NCBI RefSeq assembly: GCF_011046735.1 | Contig: NZ_CP049258.1 | Location: 5,846,001-5,910,000 of the forward strand | Reading direction: 5' to 3' | Length of the DNA stretch: 64,000 nt | Source of the DNA: Nordella sp. HKS 07 | Lineage (GTDB): Bacteria > Pseudomonadota > Alphaproteobacteria > Rhizobiales > Aestuariivirgaceae | Shown here: positions 38,687-48,534 of the stretch, piece after piece | How the letters are laid out: each line of letters begins with the position of its first letter | How positions within the stretch are numbered: the first letter of the stretch is position 1 | The notes under the pieces: generated by a model | Seen by the model: only the letters and a program-made list of their open reading frames with translations | Database searches by the model: none | What the model was told of the DNA's origin: nothing | Made by a program: the position numbers and the translations under genes

Positions 38687-40918
38687 ATGGCCCTTACGGA
38701 CGTCCCGACCGACCAAAATCATTCCACCTTGTCGCGCCTGCCGGCGATGGCCGGCGTGGTGGTCGTCGTTCTGGCGATCCTGTCGGGACTTGCCACCTAT
38801 ACGATCCTGACCGGCCTGTCGCCGATCAAGCCGACGCCCGACATCATCACCTGGCTGCTGGGCGGCAATCTGGCGCTGGTTCTGATCATGATCGGTATGA
38901 TCCTCTGGCAGATGTGGTCGCTGCTCGTCGCCAAGAGGCGCGGCACCGCCGGCGCCGGCCTCCACATCCGCCTGGTATCGCTGTTCAGCATCATCGCCGC
39001 GCTGCCGGCCCTCATCGTCGCCGCCTTCGCCGCCGTGACCCTCAATCGCGGCCTCGATGCCTGGTTCTCTGAACGCACCCGCTCGATCGTCGATTCCGCC
39101 GTGACCGTCGCCGAGGCCTATATGCGCGACCATGGCGAGACGGCGCGCGGCGACATCGCCTCGATCGCCGCCGACCTCAACAACCAGAAACTCCTCTTCG
39201 ACACCGACCGGCCGGATTTCGTCCGCCGCGTTGCCCGTCACGCCGCCTTGCGCGGCCTGGTCGGCGCCTTCGTCTTCGACACCAGTCACAAGCGCATCGA
39301 CGCCAATATCACGCTCAACAACAAGATCGCCTTCCGCGCGCCGCCGCAGGAGGCGCTGGAGCGCGCCGACAAGGGCGAGCTGGTCGTCATGCCGCCGGGC
39401 GAGGGCGGCAATATCATCCGCGCGCTGATCAAGCTGACGAACTACCCGTCCGAATATCTCTATGTCTACCGTGCCATCAACCCGTCGGTCATCGACCAGC
39501 TCGACGAGACGCGTGCCGCCAAGGCGGAGTACGATCAGCTGCTCGAGCAGCGCTCAGGCGTGCAGATTACATTTGCCCTGATGTATGCGGGCGTCTCGCT
39601 GATCTTCCTCCTGGCCGCCATTTGGCTGGGGCTGTGGTTCGCCGACCGCATCGTGGCGCCCGTGGTGAGCCTGCTCAGCGCGGCGCGGCGCGTTTCGGCC
39701 GGCGATCTCGACGCCAAGGTGACCGAGATGCGGGGCCCGGGCGATCTGCAGACGCTGGCGCGCGCCTTCAACCGCATGACCTATCAGCTTAAGGAACAGC
39801 GCAACGAGCTGATGACGGCCAATCACCAGCTCGATGAGCGTCGCCGCTTCACCGAGGCGATGTTGTCGGGCGTCACCGCAGGCGTCATCGGCGTCGAACC
39901 GGATGGCGCCATCTCGCTCATCAATCCGTCGGCCTTCACGCTGCTCGGAATGTCGGAACAGGACCTCCTGGGCCGCAACCTCGCCGAGGTGCTGCCGTCC
40001 TTCTCGGTCGTGTTCGAGCAGGCGGCGGCGCGCGTGTCGGGCTGGGCCGAGGGCCAGGTGAATATGCGGGTCGGCACGCAGGAGCGCAATTTCGTCGTGC
40101 GCGTCACCACCGAGGCCTCCGACAGCGACGATCACGGCTATGTCGTCACCTTCGACGATATTTCGCAGCTGGTCTCGGCGCAGCGCAATTCCGCCTGGGC
40201 CGATATCGCGCGACGCATCGCCCACGAGATCAAGAATCCGCTCACCCCCATCCAGCTTTCGGCCGAGCGTCTGAAGCGCAAATACGGGCGCGAGATTCAG
40301 ACCGACAAGCAGGTCTTCGAGCAGTGCACCGACACGATCATCCGCCAGGTCGGCGATATCGGCCGCATGGTCGACGAGTTCTCCGCCTTCGCCCGCATGC
40401 CGAGCGCCAGTCTCGAAACGCAGGATCTGGTTTCCGTCGTGCGCGAGGCGACCATCCTGCAGAGGGTTGCCGCCGGCGACCTCGAGATCGATGTGCGGAT
40501 CACCGAGGAGCGCATCGAGTTCGCCTTCGATCGCCGCCTCGTTACGCAGGCGGTTACCAATCTGGTCAAGAATGCGCGCGAGGCCATCGAGGCGCGCCCG
40601 CATGATGATCAGGCGATGAAGGGCAGGATCCTGGTCGAGGCCGGCATCGATGCTCATCACGCACCTTTTATCGTCGTGACCGACAATGGCATTGGCTTGC
40701 CGAAGGAAAACCGGCATCGCTTGACCGAGCCCTATATGACGACCAGGGTCAAGGGTACCGGTCTCGGGCTCGCGATCGTCAAACGCATCATGGAAGAGCA
40801 TCAGGGCACGGTCCTGCTCGATGATGCGCCCCAGGATTTCGATGGCGGGCGCGGCGCCCGCGTTACGCTGAGTTTCACGCCAGTTCTCGATGAGCAACTG
40901 GCGGTACCGGCGCAGTGA
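38687..40918 (+). CDS. ntrY: Nitrogen/redox sensor histidine kinase NtrY
   Basis: The 743-residue membrane kinase has N-terminal membrane helices (about 24-110), a periplasmic stretch, another helix (VSLIFLLAAIWLGLWFADRIV) with HAMP, a PAS domain (TEAMLSGVTAGVIGVEPDGAISLIN) and a kinase core with phospho-His in [21 protein letters not shown]. NtrY responds to nitrogen and, in Brucella, to redox state. ATG 38687 with GGAGA upstream is chosen; 169 bp separate it from ntrC, so it may have its own promoter. Confidence 0.94.
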   Translation: MALTDVPTDQNHSTLSRLPAMAGVVVVVLAILSGLATYTILTGLSPIKPTPDIITWLLGGNLALVLIMIGMILWQMWSLLVAKRRGTAGAGLHIRLVSLFSIIAALPALIVAAFAAVTLNRGLDAWFSERTRSIVDSAVTVAEAYMRDHGETARGDIASIAADLNNQKLLFDTDRPDFVRRVARHAALRGLVGAFVFDTSHKRIDANITLNNKIAFRAPPQEALERADKGELVVMPPGEGGNIIRALIKLTNYPSEYLYVYRAINPSVIDQLDETRAAKAEYDQLLEQRSGVQITFALMYAGVSLIFLLAAIWLGLWFADRIVAPVVSLLSAARRVSAGDLDAKVTEMRGPGDLQTLARAFNRMTYQLKEQRNELMTANHQLDERRRFTEAMLSGVTAGVIGVEPDGAISLINPSAFTLLGMSEQDLLGRNLAEVLPSFSVVFEQAAARVSGWAEGQVNMRVGTQERNFVVRVTTEASDSDDHGYVVTFDDISQLVSAQRNSAWADIARRIAHEIKNPLTPIQLSAERLKRKYGREIQTDKQVFEQCTDTIIRQVGDIGRMVDEFSAFARMPSASLETQDLVSVVREATILQRVAAGDLEIDVRITEERIEFAFDRRLVTQAVTNLVKNAREAIEARPHDDQAMKGRILVEAGIDAHHAPFIVVTDNGIGLPKENRHRLTEPYMTTRVKGTGLGLAIVKRIMEEHQGTVLLDDAPQDFDGGRGARVTLSFTPVLDEQLAVPAQ

Positions 40919-40929
40919 GGTAGACTAGA

Positions 40930-42336
40930 ATGGCGGCGGATATTCTCATCGTCGACGATGAAGCGGACATCAGAGAACTCATTTCGGGGATTCTCCAGGA
41001 TGAGGGCTATGAGACGCGTTTGGCGCGCAACAGCGATGCAGCGCTTGCCGCTCTGGCCGACCGCCGCCCTTCGTTGATCGTGCTCGACATCTGGCTGCAG
41101 GATTCGAAGCTCGACGGCCTCGATCTGCTGACCGTCATCCGCGAGCGGCATCCGGAATTGCCCGTCGTGATCATTTCGGGCCACGGCAACATCGAGACAG
41201 CGGTCTCGGCCATCAAGCGCGGCGCCTATGACTATATCGAGAAGCCTTTCAACGCCGACCGGCTGCTGCTCGTCGTCGGTCGTGCCCTCGAGGCGACGCG
41301 ACTGCGGCGAGAGAATGAAGCGCTGAAGGGCCGCACCGGCGCCGATGTCGAGGTGCTGGGGTCATCCATGGCGATCCGGCAACTGCGCCAGACACTGAAG
41401 AAAATTGCGCCCTCCAACAGCCGGGTCCTCATCACCGGGGCGATGGGAGCAGGCAAGGAGTTGACCGCGCGCATGCTGCATGATCTTTCGCAGCGCAATA
41501 ACGGTCCCTTCGTCATCCTGAGCGCCGCCACCATGGCGCCGGAGCGCATGGAGGAGGAATTGTTCGGTGTCGAGGACGCGGCTGGTTCCGCCCAGCGCGT
41601 CGGGGCGCTCGAGGAAGCCCATAGCGGGACGCTCTATATCGACGAGATCGCCGACATGCCGATGGAGACCCAGGGCAAGGTGCTCCGGGTCCTGGTCGAA
41701 CAGACATTCCAGCGGGTAGGAGGCGGCAAGAAGGTCAAGGTCGATGTCCGTATCGTATCCTCGACCGGCCGCGATCTGTCGATGCTGATCGCCGAAGGCC
41801 GCTTTCGCGAGGATCTCTATCACCGTTTGAGCGTGGTGCCGGTCCGGGTGCCGTCACTCGCCGAACGTCGTGAGGACATCCCGGAGCTTATCGAATATTT
41901 CTCGAGGCTCTATTCCGTGTCCGCCGGCCAGCCGCATCGCAAGCTCGCGACCGATGCCATCGCTTTGCTGCAGACCCAGGATTGGCCGGGCAATGTGCGG
42001 CAGTTGCGCAACAACATCGAGCGGGTGATGATCCTGGCGGGCGGCGATCCGGGCAGCGAGATCACAGCCAGCATGCTGCCGTCGGATGTCGGCACCGCTT
42101 TGTCGCCGTCCGCTTCGAGCTTCGGTGGCGAACACCTCCTGGCTCTGCCCTTGCGTGAGGCGCGGGAGGCCTTCGAACGCGACTATGTGGCGGCGCAACT
42201 GTCCCGCTTCGGCGGGAATATCTCCCGTACTGCCCAGTTCGTCGGCATGGAGCGCTCCGCATTGCACCGAAAGATCAAGCTATTGGGGCTTGCCGTGCGC
42301 GGCGAAGGCGAGGAAATTCCCGCCGGGGTTGAGTAG
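40930..42336 (+). CDS. ntrX: Response regulator NtrX, without the GAFTGA sigma54 motif
   Basis: The 468-residue protein has a receiver (Asp53 in VLDIWLQD), an AAA+ domain and a Fis-type HTH (VAAQLSRFGGNISRTAQFVGMERSALHRKIKLLGL). Walker A is GAMGAGKE. The loop that carries GAFTGA in NtrC reads FGVEDAAGSAQRVGA, so the sigma54 contact is missing. Such NtrX proteins likely act with other sigma factors or as repressors. It is 11 bp after ntrY. Confidence 0.95.
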   Translation: MAADILIVDDEADIRELISGILQDEGYETRLARNSDAALAALADRRPSLIVLDIWLQDSKLDGLDLLTVIRERHPELPVVIISGHGNIETAVSAIKRGAYDYIEKPFNADRLLLVVGRALEATRLRRENEALKGRTGADVEVLGSSMAIRQLRQTLKKIAPSNSRVLITGAMGAGKELTARMLHDLSQRNNGPFVILSAATMAPERMEEELFGVEDAAGSAQRVGALEEAHSGTLYIDEIADMPMETQGKVLRVLVEQTFQRVGGGKKVKVDVRIVSSTGRDLSMLIAEGRFREDLYHRLSVVPVRVPSLAERREDIPELIEYFSRLYSVSAGQPHRKLATDAIALLQTQDWPGNVRQLRNNIERVMILAGGDPGSEITASMLPSDVGTALSPSASSFGGEHLLALPLREAREAFERDYVAAQLSRFGGNISRTAQFVGMERSALHRKIKLLGLAVRGEGEEIPAGVE

Positions 42337-43116
42337 CGCTGTTTCCAGGCGCCACTTAACCCTAATAATTTACTGAGGACGCGAAATCCTGCGGTTTTTC
42401 CCGCCGGGTGCTCTTCCCCTGAGCAAAAAATCAATTAAAACTTTATGTGTCTGAACCGCGGCAGCGCGGTTGCCAAACAGCCACAGGCCGAAAGGCCAAC
42501 CAACGCCCCGCGGGTCAGGTCCGCCGCATCTCCTGAAACGAGGGGCTCAGCCGGTCCGGGAGCGCATCGAGTGGCCTCCTCGATATCACGCACCGGGCCG
42601 GCGCCCCCCAACCCACGTCATGACTTTGCGCTCGTTGAGCTCACGATATCGCGCCGTCAAGGCAGGAGGTCCGTCTGTGGCGATACAGCGACGATAGCGC
42701 ACGCCGTTACACAAGAGCGAAGCTCTCGAGTGCAGTCGAGATCCGATGGGACGGAAGGCCGATGCCGACTCTCACCCAGGTCCCGCCCCGGCTCGGATAC
42801 AGGGTAGATACAGGGTAGTTGCGAAGAACGGCCTTCCCTGGGACCCCGGCCGTCGGCATAACTCATTGTAATGGCTGTGGATTGCGTCACGGAACCCCGT
42901 TGCCCGAGCAGGGAAGAGCGACGCCGTTAGTGGGCAGAAGCAAAAAGGAGATCTGCGAATACGGCAGGCATCGCGCTGAAGGAAACCGCCGGCGAGGGGT
43001 GTCAGATGACAGTCGCCTCGCCGATCAAGTCCGCCGCATCTCCAATGGAAATTCCGGGCTGATCGGATCCGTATCGAGTGGCCTCCTCGAACGCGGTCCC
43101 CGCCGGTATCGGAGAC
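42337..43116. other. 780-bp stretch after ntrX with no convincing gene; repeated motif and hairpins
   Basis: No frame here has gene-like codon use; two frames of about 110 residues are Arg/Ser-rich and not credible. Seen instead: hairpins CCGCG-gcag-CGCGG and GGCC-GAAA-GGCC close together (about 42457-42499); an exact 11-bp tandem (GATACAGGGTA twice, 42796-42817); and two imperfect copies of about 60 bp (42518-42581 and 43030-43090). Both copies open TCCGCCGCATCTCC and close ATCGAGTGGCCTCCTCGA. It could hold a structured RNA or the remains of a mobile element. In many rhizobia hfq and hflX lie after ntrX; they are not here. Confidence 0.45.
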
Positions 43117-44604
43117 TCAGAGCTGAATGTAAGTGTGCTTGATCTGCTGGTACTTTTCCAAGGCATGGAGCGACTTGTCGCGCCCGATGCCCGACTGCTT
43201 GTAGCCGCCGAAGGGTGCGGTGATGTCGCCGCCGTCGGTCGCGTTGATGTTCACGGTGCCGGCGCGTAGAGCGCGCGCCACACGATGGGCGCGCGTGATG
43301 TCGCGCGTCCACAGGCTCGCCTGCAGGCCGTAGACCGTGTCATTGGCGATCTTCACCGCCTCCTCATCGTCCTTGAAGGTGATGGTGGCGACCACCGGCC
43401 CGAAGATCTCCTCCTGCGCGATGCGCATCGAGTTCTTCACATCGTCGAAGATGGTCGGCTCGACATAGAAGCCGCCGGTATTGCGCCGCGCCCGCTCGCC
43501 GCCGAAAGCGACCCTGGCGCCTTCCTTGCGGCCGATGTCGATGTAGCTGAGCACCCGATCCATCTGGCCTTCATCGACCATCGAGCCCATCGAGGTCTTG
43601 GGATCGAGCGGATCCTTGGGGCGCCATTTGTCGGCATGCTTGGCGACGAGCTCGACGAACTGGTCCTTGATCTTCTCCTGGACGATGATGCGGGTCGCGG
43701 CGGTGCAGACCTGTCCGGAGTTGTAGAACACGCCGGCGGCGGCGCTGGCGGCGGCGTGATTGATGTCGGCGACGTCGCCGAAAACGATGTTGGGCGACTT
43801 GCCGCCGGTCTCGAGCGAAACGTGCTTCATATTGCTCTCGCCCGCATAGCGCAGGAAGAACTTGCCGACCTCGGTCGAGCCGGTGAAGGCGATCATGTCG
43901 ACATCCATATGGCGGCCGAGGGCCTGGCCGGTGGTCTCGCCAAAGCCCGGCAGCACATTGAGGACGCCGTCCGGCAGGCCCGCTTCGGCCGCGAGCTCGG
44001 CGATGCGCAGCGCCGTCAGCGGCGACTGCTCGGCGGGCTTGAGGATGACGGAATTGCCGGTGGCGAGCGCCGGGCCGAGTTTCCAGGACGCCATGAGAAG
44101 CGGGAAGTTCCACGGCACCACGGCGCCGACGACGCCGATCGGCTCGCGCGTGATCATCGAGATCGAATCGGGTCGGGCCGGCGCCAGTTCGTCATAAATC
44201 TTGTCGGCGGTCTCGGCGTACCACTGCAGGCATTTGACCGCCGAGGCGATGTCGACGGCGAGCGACTGCGCGATCGGCTTGCCGACATCGAGCGTCTCGA
44301 GGAGGGCGAGCTCCTGGGCGTGCTTCTCGATGAGCGACACCCATCTGAGCATAACGCGCTTGCGCTGCATCGGCGCCATCTGCGACCAGGCGCCTTTCTC
44401 GAAGACGGCACGGGCGGCCTTCACCGCGAGTTCGACATCTTCCTTGTCGCTTTCGGCGACCTTGGTCAGGACCTTGCCATCGATCGGCGAGATGCAGTCG
44501 AAGGTCTTACCCGAAGCGGCAGCGGTGAACTTGCCGTTGATGAAGGCCTGATTGCGGTATGAGACCTGCGATAACTGGGTGCGATAATCTTCAGCGGCCG
44601 CCAT
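43117..44604 (-). CDS. NAD-dependent aldehyde dehydrogenase (PuuC-like)
   Basis: The 495-residue enzyme has VPWNFPLLMASWKLGPALATGN, FTGSTEVGKFF (cofactor), LETGGKSPNIVF (general-base Glu) and FYNSGQVCTAATR (catalytic Cys). The overall pattern fits gamma-glutamyl-gamma-aminobutyraldehyde dehydrogenase (PuuC) and related 4-aminobutyraldehyde enzymes of polyamine breakdown. The substrate is not proven. It is followed by a stretch without genes and preceded by rpmG on the same strand with a terminator between, so it is likely transcribed on its own. Confidence 0.9.
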   Translation of the reverse strand: MAAAEDYRTQLSQVSYRNQAFINGKFTAAASGKTFDCISPIDGKVLTKVAESDKEDVELAVKAARAVFEKGAWSQMAPMQRKRVMLRWVSLIEKHAQELALLETLDVGKPIAQSLAVDIASAVKCLQWYAETADKIYDELAPARPDSISMITREPIGVVGAVVPWNFPLLMASWKLGPALATGNSVILKPAEQSPLTALRIAELAAEAGLPDGVLNVLPGFGETTGQALGRHMDVDMIAFTGSTEVGKFFLRYAGESNMKHVSLETGGKSPNIVFGDVADINHAAASAAAGVFYNSGQVCTAATRIIVQEKIKDQFVELVAKHADKWRPKDPLDPKTSMGSMVDEGQMDRVLSYIDIGRKEGARVAFGGERARRNTGGFYVEPTIFDDVKNSMRIAQEEIFGPVVATITFKDDEEAVKIANDTVYGLQASLWTRDITRAHRVARALRAGTVNINATDGGDITAPFGGYKQSGIGRDKSLHALEKYQQIKHTYIQL

Positions 44605-44652
44605 GGCGCATCTCCTGTTCGGATGAGGGACGGGGATCAGACGCAGAATATC

Positions 44653-44683
44653 AAAAAGGCACCGCCTCCGAGGCGATGCCTTT
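44653..44683 (-). terminator. Intrinsic terminator after rpmG
   Basis: Read on the minus strand, AGGCATCGCCTC pairs with AGGCGGTGCCT around a two-base turn, and is followed by a short U run (plus-strand AAAAA at 44653-44658). It lies 24 bases after the rpmG stop and before the aldehyde dehydrogenase start, separating the two genes. Confidence 0.8.
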
Positions 44684-44706
44684 CATGCAAAATCTGAATG
44701 GCAGGA

Positions 44707-44874
44707 TTACTTAATCTTGGTTTCCTTGAACTCGACGTGCTTGCGCGCGACCGGATCGTACTTCTTGAAGGTGAACTTCTCGGTCTTGGTGCGCGAGTTC
44801 TTCTTGGTCACGTAGAAGTAACCGGTATCCGCTGTCGACTGCAGCTTGATCTTGATAACGTTGCCTTTGGCCAT
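44707..44874 (-). CDS. rpmG: 50S ribosomal protein L33
   Basis: A 55-residue gene. The protein starts [20 protein letters not shown], then [20 protein letters not shown], and ends [15 protein letters not shown], the usual alphaproteobacterial L33. It lacks the Cys pairs of zinc-binding L33, so it is the zinc-free form. AGGAG lies upstream of the ATG (minus strand) and a strong terminator follows, so it is probably a single-gene transcript. Confidence 0.95.
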   Translation of the reverse strand: MAKGNVIKIKLQSTADTGYFYVTKKNSRTKTEKFTFKKYDPVARKHVEFKETKIK

Positions 44875-44982
44875 AACAAATCTCCTCAGGCCCCGCGGGC
44901 CCGGCTTTGGTTGGCGTGGGATATGACCGAAGGCCGGATGAAAGTCAAGAAAGCCGGCGAAGCGGCGTGATTGGGCCTCAAA

Positions 44983-45834
44983 TCAGGGAAAAGCCTGACC
45001 ATTTCCCATCCCCGTGGCGGGGGCAGCGATGGGAACCGTCTCCTTGACGGCGCCGGGGCCTGGTATGGCTCCCGGCGGGCATTTTCCCATGATGATCATG
45101 CCCAGCACCTCGTCCTTGGTGACGTCCCTCACATGCGCCGTGCCGACCACGCGGCCGTTTTTCATGACGCTCACGCGGTCGGCAAGATCGAAGACGTCAT
45201 GAATGTCGTGGCTGATGAGGAAAATACCGATTCCCTCGGCCTTGAGCTGCTTGATGAGCTCGGCCACCTGGGCGGTTTCCTGTGGCCCCAAGGCCGCGGT
45301 GGGTTCGTCCATGATGAGGATGCGGGCATTGAAGTGGATGGCGCGCGCAATGGCCACCGACTGGCGCTGCCCGCCCGACAGCGACCTGACCGGGTCCTTG
45401 AAGCGCCGGAAATTGGGGTTGAGCCTTCCCATGACCTGACGGCACTGCGATTCCATCGCGATGTCGTCGAGCGTACCCCAGGCGGTCTGGAGCTCGCGAC
45501 CGAGATAGAGATTCGCGGCGGCATCGACATTGTCGGCGAGCGCCAGGGTTTGGTAGATCGTCTCTATGCCGAGTGCCTTGGCGTCACGCGGATTGTCGAT
45601 CTTGACGATCTGGCCATCGATATAGATGTCGCCCGCATCGCGCTTATAGGCGCCCGAGAGAACTTTGATGAGGGTCGACTTGCCGGCGCCATTGTGACCG
45701 AGAAGGCCGACCACTTCACCCGGATAGAGGTCGATCGAGGCATGATTCACGGCCTTGACGCCACCGAAGGCGATCGACACGTCGCGCATCTCGACGAGTG
45801 GTATAGGTCCGCGCGAAGCTGTGTTGTCGCTCAT
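44983..45834 (-). CDS. Sugar ABC transporter ATP-binding protein (single-domain, FrcA/XylG-like)
   Basis: The 283-residue protein has one ATPase domain: Walker [10 protein letters not shown], signature LSGGQRQ, Walker [12 protein letters not shown] and switch His in LISHDIHD. Most sugar ATPases of this class have two such domains; single-domain forms (FrcA type) occur in rhizobia. The C-terminal 30 residues are Pro/Ala-rich. The GAGGG that serves as its ribosome binding site overlaps the permease stop codon. It is the third gene of the transporter operon. Confidence 0.92.
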   Translation of the reverse strand: MSDNTASRGPIPLVEMRDVSIAFGGVKAVNHASIDLYPGEVVGLLGHNGAGKSTLIKVLSGAYKRDAGDIYIDGQIVKIDNPRDAKALGIETIYQTLALADNVDAAANLYLGRELQTAWGTLDDIAMESQCRQVMGRLNPNFRRFKDPVRSLSGGQRQSVAIARAIHFNARILIMDEPTAALGPQETAQVAELIKQLKAEGIGIFLISHDIHDVFDLADRVSVMKNGRVVGTAHVRDVTKDEVLGMIIMGKCPPGAIPGPGAVKETVPIAAPATGMGNGQAFP

Positions 45835-45841
45835 CTTGCCC

Positions 45842-47241
45842 TCACTTCACACGCGTCCGATAGACCTGGTCGAGCCACACGGCCGTGACCAGCACGGCGC
45901 CCACCACCATGTCCTTGTAGGCGGATTCAAAATTGAGCAGCGTCATGCCCGATTGCAGCGATTGCATGAGCAGTGCGCCGAGCATGGCGCCGTAGATCGT
46001 GCCGATGCCGCCGGCGAGCGATGTCCCGCCGATGACGGCTGCGGCGATGACATAAAGCTCGTTGAACTGACCGAGAGAATTGGTGGCCGAGTCGAGGCGG
46101 GCCGTGGAGATGAGGGCGGAGACGGCGACCAGCACGCCCATCAATGTAAAGATCATCACGGTCAGCCGTTTGGTGTTCACGCCGGCAAGCTCGGCCGCCT
46201 CGGGATTGCCGCCGGTCGCATAGACATAGCGGCCGAAGCGGGTGCGCGTGGCGAGAAAGCTCATGAGAAATCCGACGAAGATGGCGATCAGCACCGGGAT
46301 GGCATAGCCCGTCTCGTAGGTGAGGCCTCCCACGCAGCGCACGATCTTGTCGCCCTCCCGGCAGATGGCATCGCCGGCAGCGTTGAGCGTGCCCTCGGGT
46401 ATGGGGATGTTGTGCTCGAGGGCATATTTTTCGATCACCTTCGGCGCCCAGGGATAGGAGTTGACGAGCCAGGTCACCCCGAGGGCGATGAGGCTGCCGA
46501 CTGTTCCGATGACAATCTCGGCCCAGATGGGGCGAAGCGGAAATTTGAAGCGGCGGCGCTGCCGGCGGCCGCTGATGATCGCGGCGACGATCCCCCGCAG
46601 GCGATGAAGGCAAGTATCCAGCTCCAGAATGGGCCGATCGACGCCAGCGGGCCGTTGCCGCCGATCAATTTGTAGGTCTGGTCCATGGGCGCCACGGTCT
46701 CGCCGCGGATGACCCACCACGCCAGTCCGCTATAGGCGATCAGCCCGCCAAGAGTGACGATGAAAGACGGGATCCGCAAATAGGCGATGAGGATGCCGTT
46801 AAAGCAGCCCAGCAGCGCGCCCATGGCGACACCGAAGAGGACGGCGATGATCCAGATGGCGGGGTGGCCGACGCCGAGGGCGGGACCTAAGCCATAGACC
46901 TGCAGGTAACCGACCGATACGGCGATGAAGCTCAACATCGAGCCCACCGAAAGATCGATCTGGCGCATCACGATGATCAGCACCATGCCCGTCGCCATGA
47001 CCGCGATCGAGGAGGTCTGCACCATCAGGATCCACAGATTGCGCGGCGTGAGGAAGGAGCCGCCGAAAAGACCGTCACCGGGCCTGAGCATGCCGCTATA
47101 GATGTCGAACCCCGCCCAGATCACCAGGAGCGCGCCGACCATGCCCAGCATGCGCGTGTCGATTTCAGTGGCATTGAGGAAACGCCTGACTAGGCCTTCC
47201 TCGCTGGCGGGATCATGCGATCCGATCGCCGGTGACACCAT
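45842..47241 (-). pseudogene. xylH: Sugar ABC transporter permease (XylH-like), frameshifted in a G run
   Basis: The N-terminal part (ending [13 protein letters not shown]) and the C-terminal part (from [20 protein letters not shown]) are in different frames that meet at a run of five G near 46593-46597. One more G, or two fewer, would join them into a complete permease of about 466 residues with the usual helices ([41 protein letters not shown]). All else is intact and both neighbours are full-length, so a missed base in the consensus is likelier than decay. If real, the transporter is dead. Confidence 0.8.
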
Positions 47242-47292
47242 TCACCCAGTCTCCTCCCGAAGCTGCGCCCATATGACCGTGCCGCCGTCCAG

Positions 47293-47338
47293 CGCGTGAT
47301 CGGCAGAAGTGGGTAGCGCTCTTCCGCTTGATCACGCG
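47293..47338 (-). other. Strong stem-loop between xylF and xylH
   Basis: CGCGTGATC (47293-47301) and GATCACGCG (47330-47338) pair perfectly, and inside them GCAGAAG and CTTCCGC pair at six of seven positions. There is no U run, so it is not a normal terminator. Between the binding-protein gene and the membrane genes, such a stem usually protects the upstream mRNA and raises the amount of binding protein. Confidence 0.65.
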
Positions 47339-47406
47339 CCGAGCCTCAGATCGAGGCGGCTCAGTCGGACTGCCTGACTCTTGTCAGTGCGCCCTTGTCA
47401 CGACGA

Positions 47407-48450
47407 TCAGTCGCAGGCCTTCACCGTTCCGGCTTTGACACCCGCGCAGGCCTCAGCCTTGCTGATCCAGCCCGCATCGATCACTTCGTTGAGCGTGTCC
47501 TTGGTGATCGCGTTCGGCGTGAGCAGGATGGCGTTGACCTCGACGCCTTTCTTGCCGCTGTTGAATTTGCCGACGCCCGCCAATGAGGCAGGATCGGCGC
47601 CTCCGGCGATGGCGACCGCGGCCTCGCCGGCAGCCTTGCCCAGAGCCCTCGAATCCTTCCAGATCGAGACTGTCTGCGTACCGAGCGCGACCCGGTTCAA
47701 CGCCGCCTTGTCGCCGTCCTGGCCGGAGACGGGCACTGAGCCTGCGAGCCCTTGCGCATCCAGCGCGGCGACGACGCCCGAGGCCATGCCGTCATTCTCG
47801 GAAACCACGGCATCGACCTTGTTGCCTGTCGAGGTCAGGCATTGCTCCATGTTCTTCTGGGCGTTGTCGGGCTTCCAGCCATCCGTGAACGTCTCGCATA
47901 CATTCTTGATCTTGCCGCCGTCGATCGCCGGCTTCAGTACTTCCGTGATGCCCTGGAAGAGGAACGTGGCGTTCGGATCGCCCTTGTCGCCCTTGATGAA
48001 GGCATAATTGCCTTCCGGCTTCACGTCCTGGATCGCCTTGGCCATCAGGCGGCCGACTCCGACATTGTCGAAAGTGACATAAAGAGCGTTGGGATCCTCG
48101 ACCAGCACGTCATAGGAGAGCATCTTCACGCCGGCATCGCTCGCCGCCTTGAACGAGGGCAGGATCGCATCGGAATCGAAGGCGACGACGAGAATGACGT
48201 CGACTTTCTGGGTGATGAGACCTTCAATATCGGCGGCCTGTTTCTGTGCCGAACCCTGCGCGTCGGTCGAGACGAACTTGTCGCCCGCCGCCTCGACGAC
48301 GGCCTTTATCGCGGCTTCGTCGGTTTTCCAGCGCTCTTCCTGGAAGGTTTTCCAGGACACGGCAATGGTCTTGCCGGCGGCCATCGCCGGAAGCGGTGCC
48401 AAGCCAAGCAGCAATGCACCCGCTGCCGCGGCCAGAAATCTGGTCATCAT
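47407..48450 (-). CDS. xylF: Xylose-type ABC transporter substrate-binding protein
   Basis: The 347-residue periplasmic protein has a signal peptide (MMTRFLAAAAGALLLGLAPLPAMA) and the XylF/RbsB fold. DAQGSAQKQAADIEGLITQKVDVILVVAFDSDAI, YVTFDNVGVGRLMAK, AVVSENDGMASGVVAALDAQG and VSGQDGDKAALNRVALGTQTVSIWKD follow D-xylose-binding proteins. It heads the operon with the permease and ATPase. GGGAGGA before the double ATG fixes the start (48450 or 48447); an upstream in-frame start at 48564 lacks such a site. Confidence 0.9.
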   Translation of the reverse strand: MMTRFLAAAAGALLLGLAPLPAMAAGKTIAVSWKTFQEERWKTDEAAIKAVVEAAGDKFVSTDAQGSAQKQAADIEGLITQKVDVILVVAFDSDAILPSFKAASDAGVKMLSYDVLVEDPNALYVTFDNVGVGRLMAKAIQDVKPEGNYAFIKGDKGDPNATFLFQGITEVLKPAIDGGKIKNVCETFTDGWKPDNAQKNMEQCLTSTGNKVDAVVSENDGMASGVVAALDAQGLAGSVPVSGQDGDKAALNRVALGTQTVSIWKDSRALGKAAGEAAVAIAGGADPASLAGVGKFNSGKKGVEVNAILLTPNAITKDTLNEVIDAGWISKAEACAGVKAGTVKACD

Positions 48451-48534
48451 GTAATCCTCCCTGGGTGTCGTAGCGTGCCTCACTCTTCCGGTGCCCGAGC
48501 CGGATTGCGTGTTTATTCTATGCACTGTATTTTG

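Noticed and set aside
42337-43116. Group II intron, RNase P RNA or tmRNA in the gap after ntrX
   Set aside because: I looked for the domain V hairpin, the RNase P core and the tmRNA tag frame and could not place any of them.
42445-43142. Two Arg/Ser-rich open frames after ntrX
   Set aside because: No ribosome binding site, no recognisable domain and unnatural composition; best seen as chance frames in non-coding DNA.
43285-44562. A 425-codon plus-strand frame over the aldehyde dehydrogenase
   Set aside because: Shadow of the minus-strand gene, which has catalytic Cys and Glu motifs.
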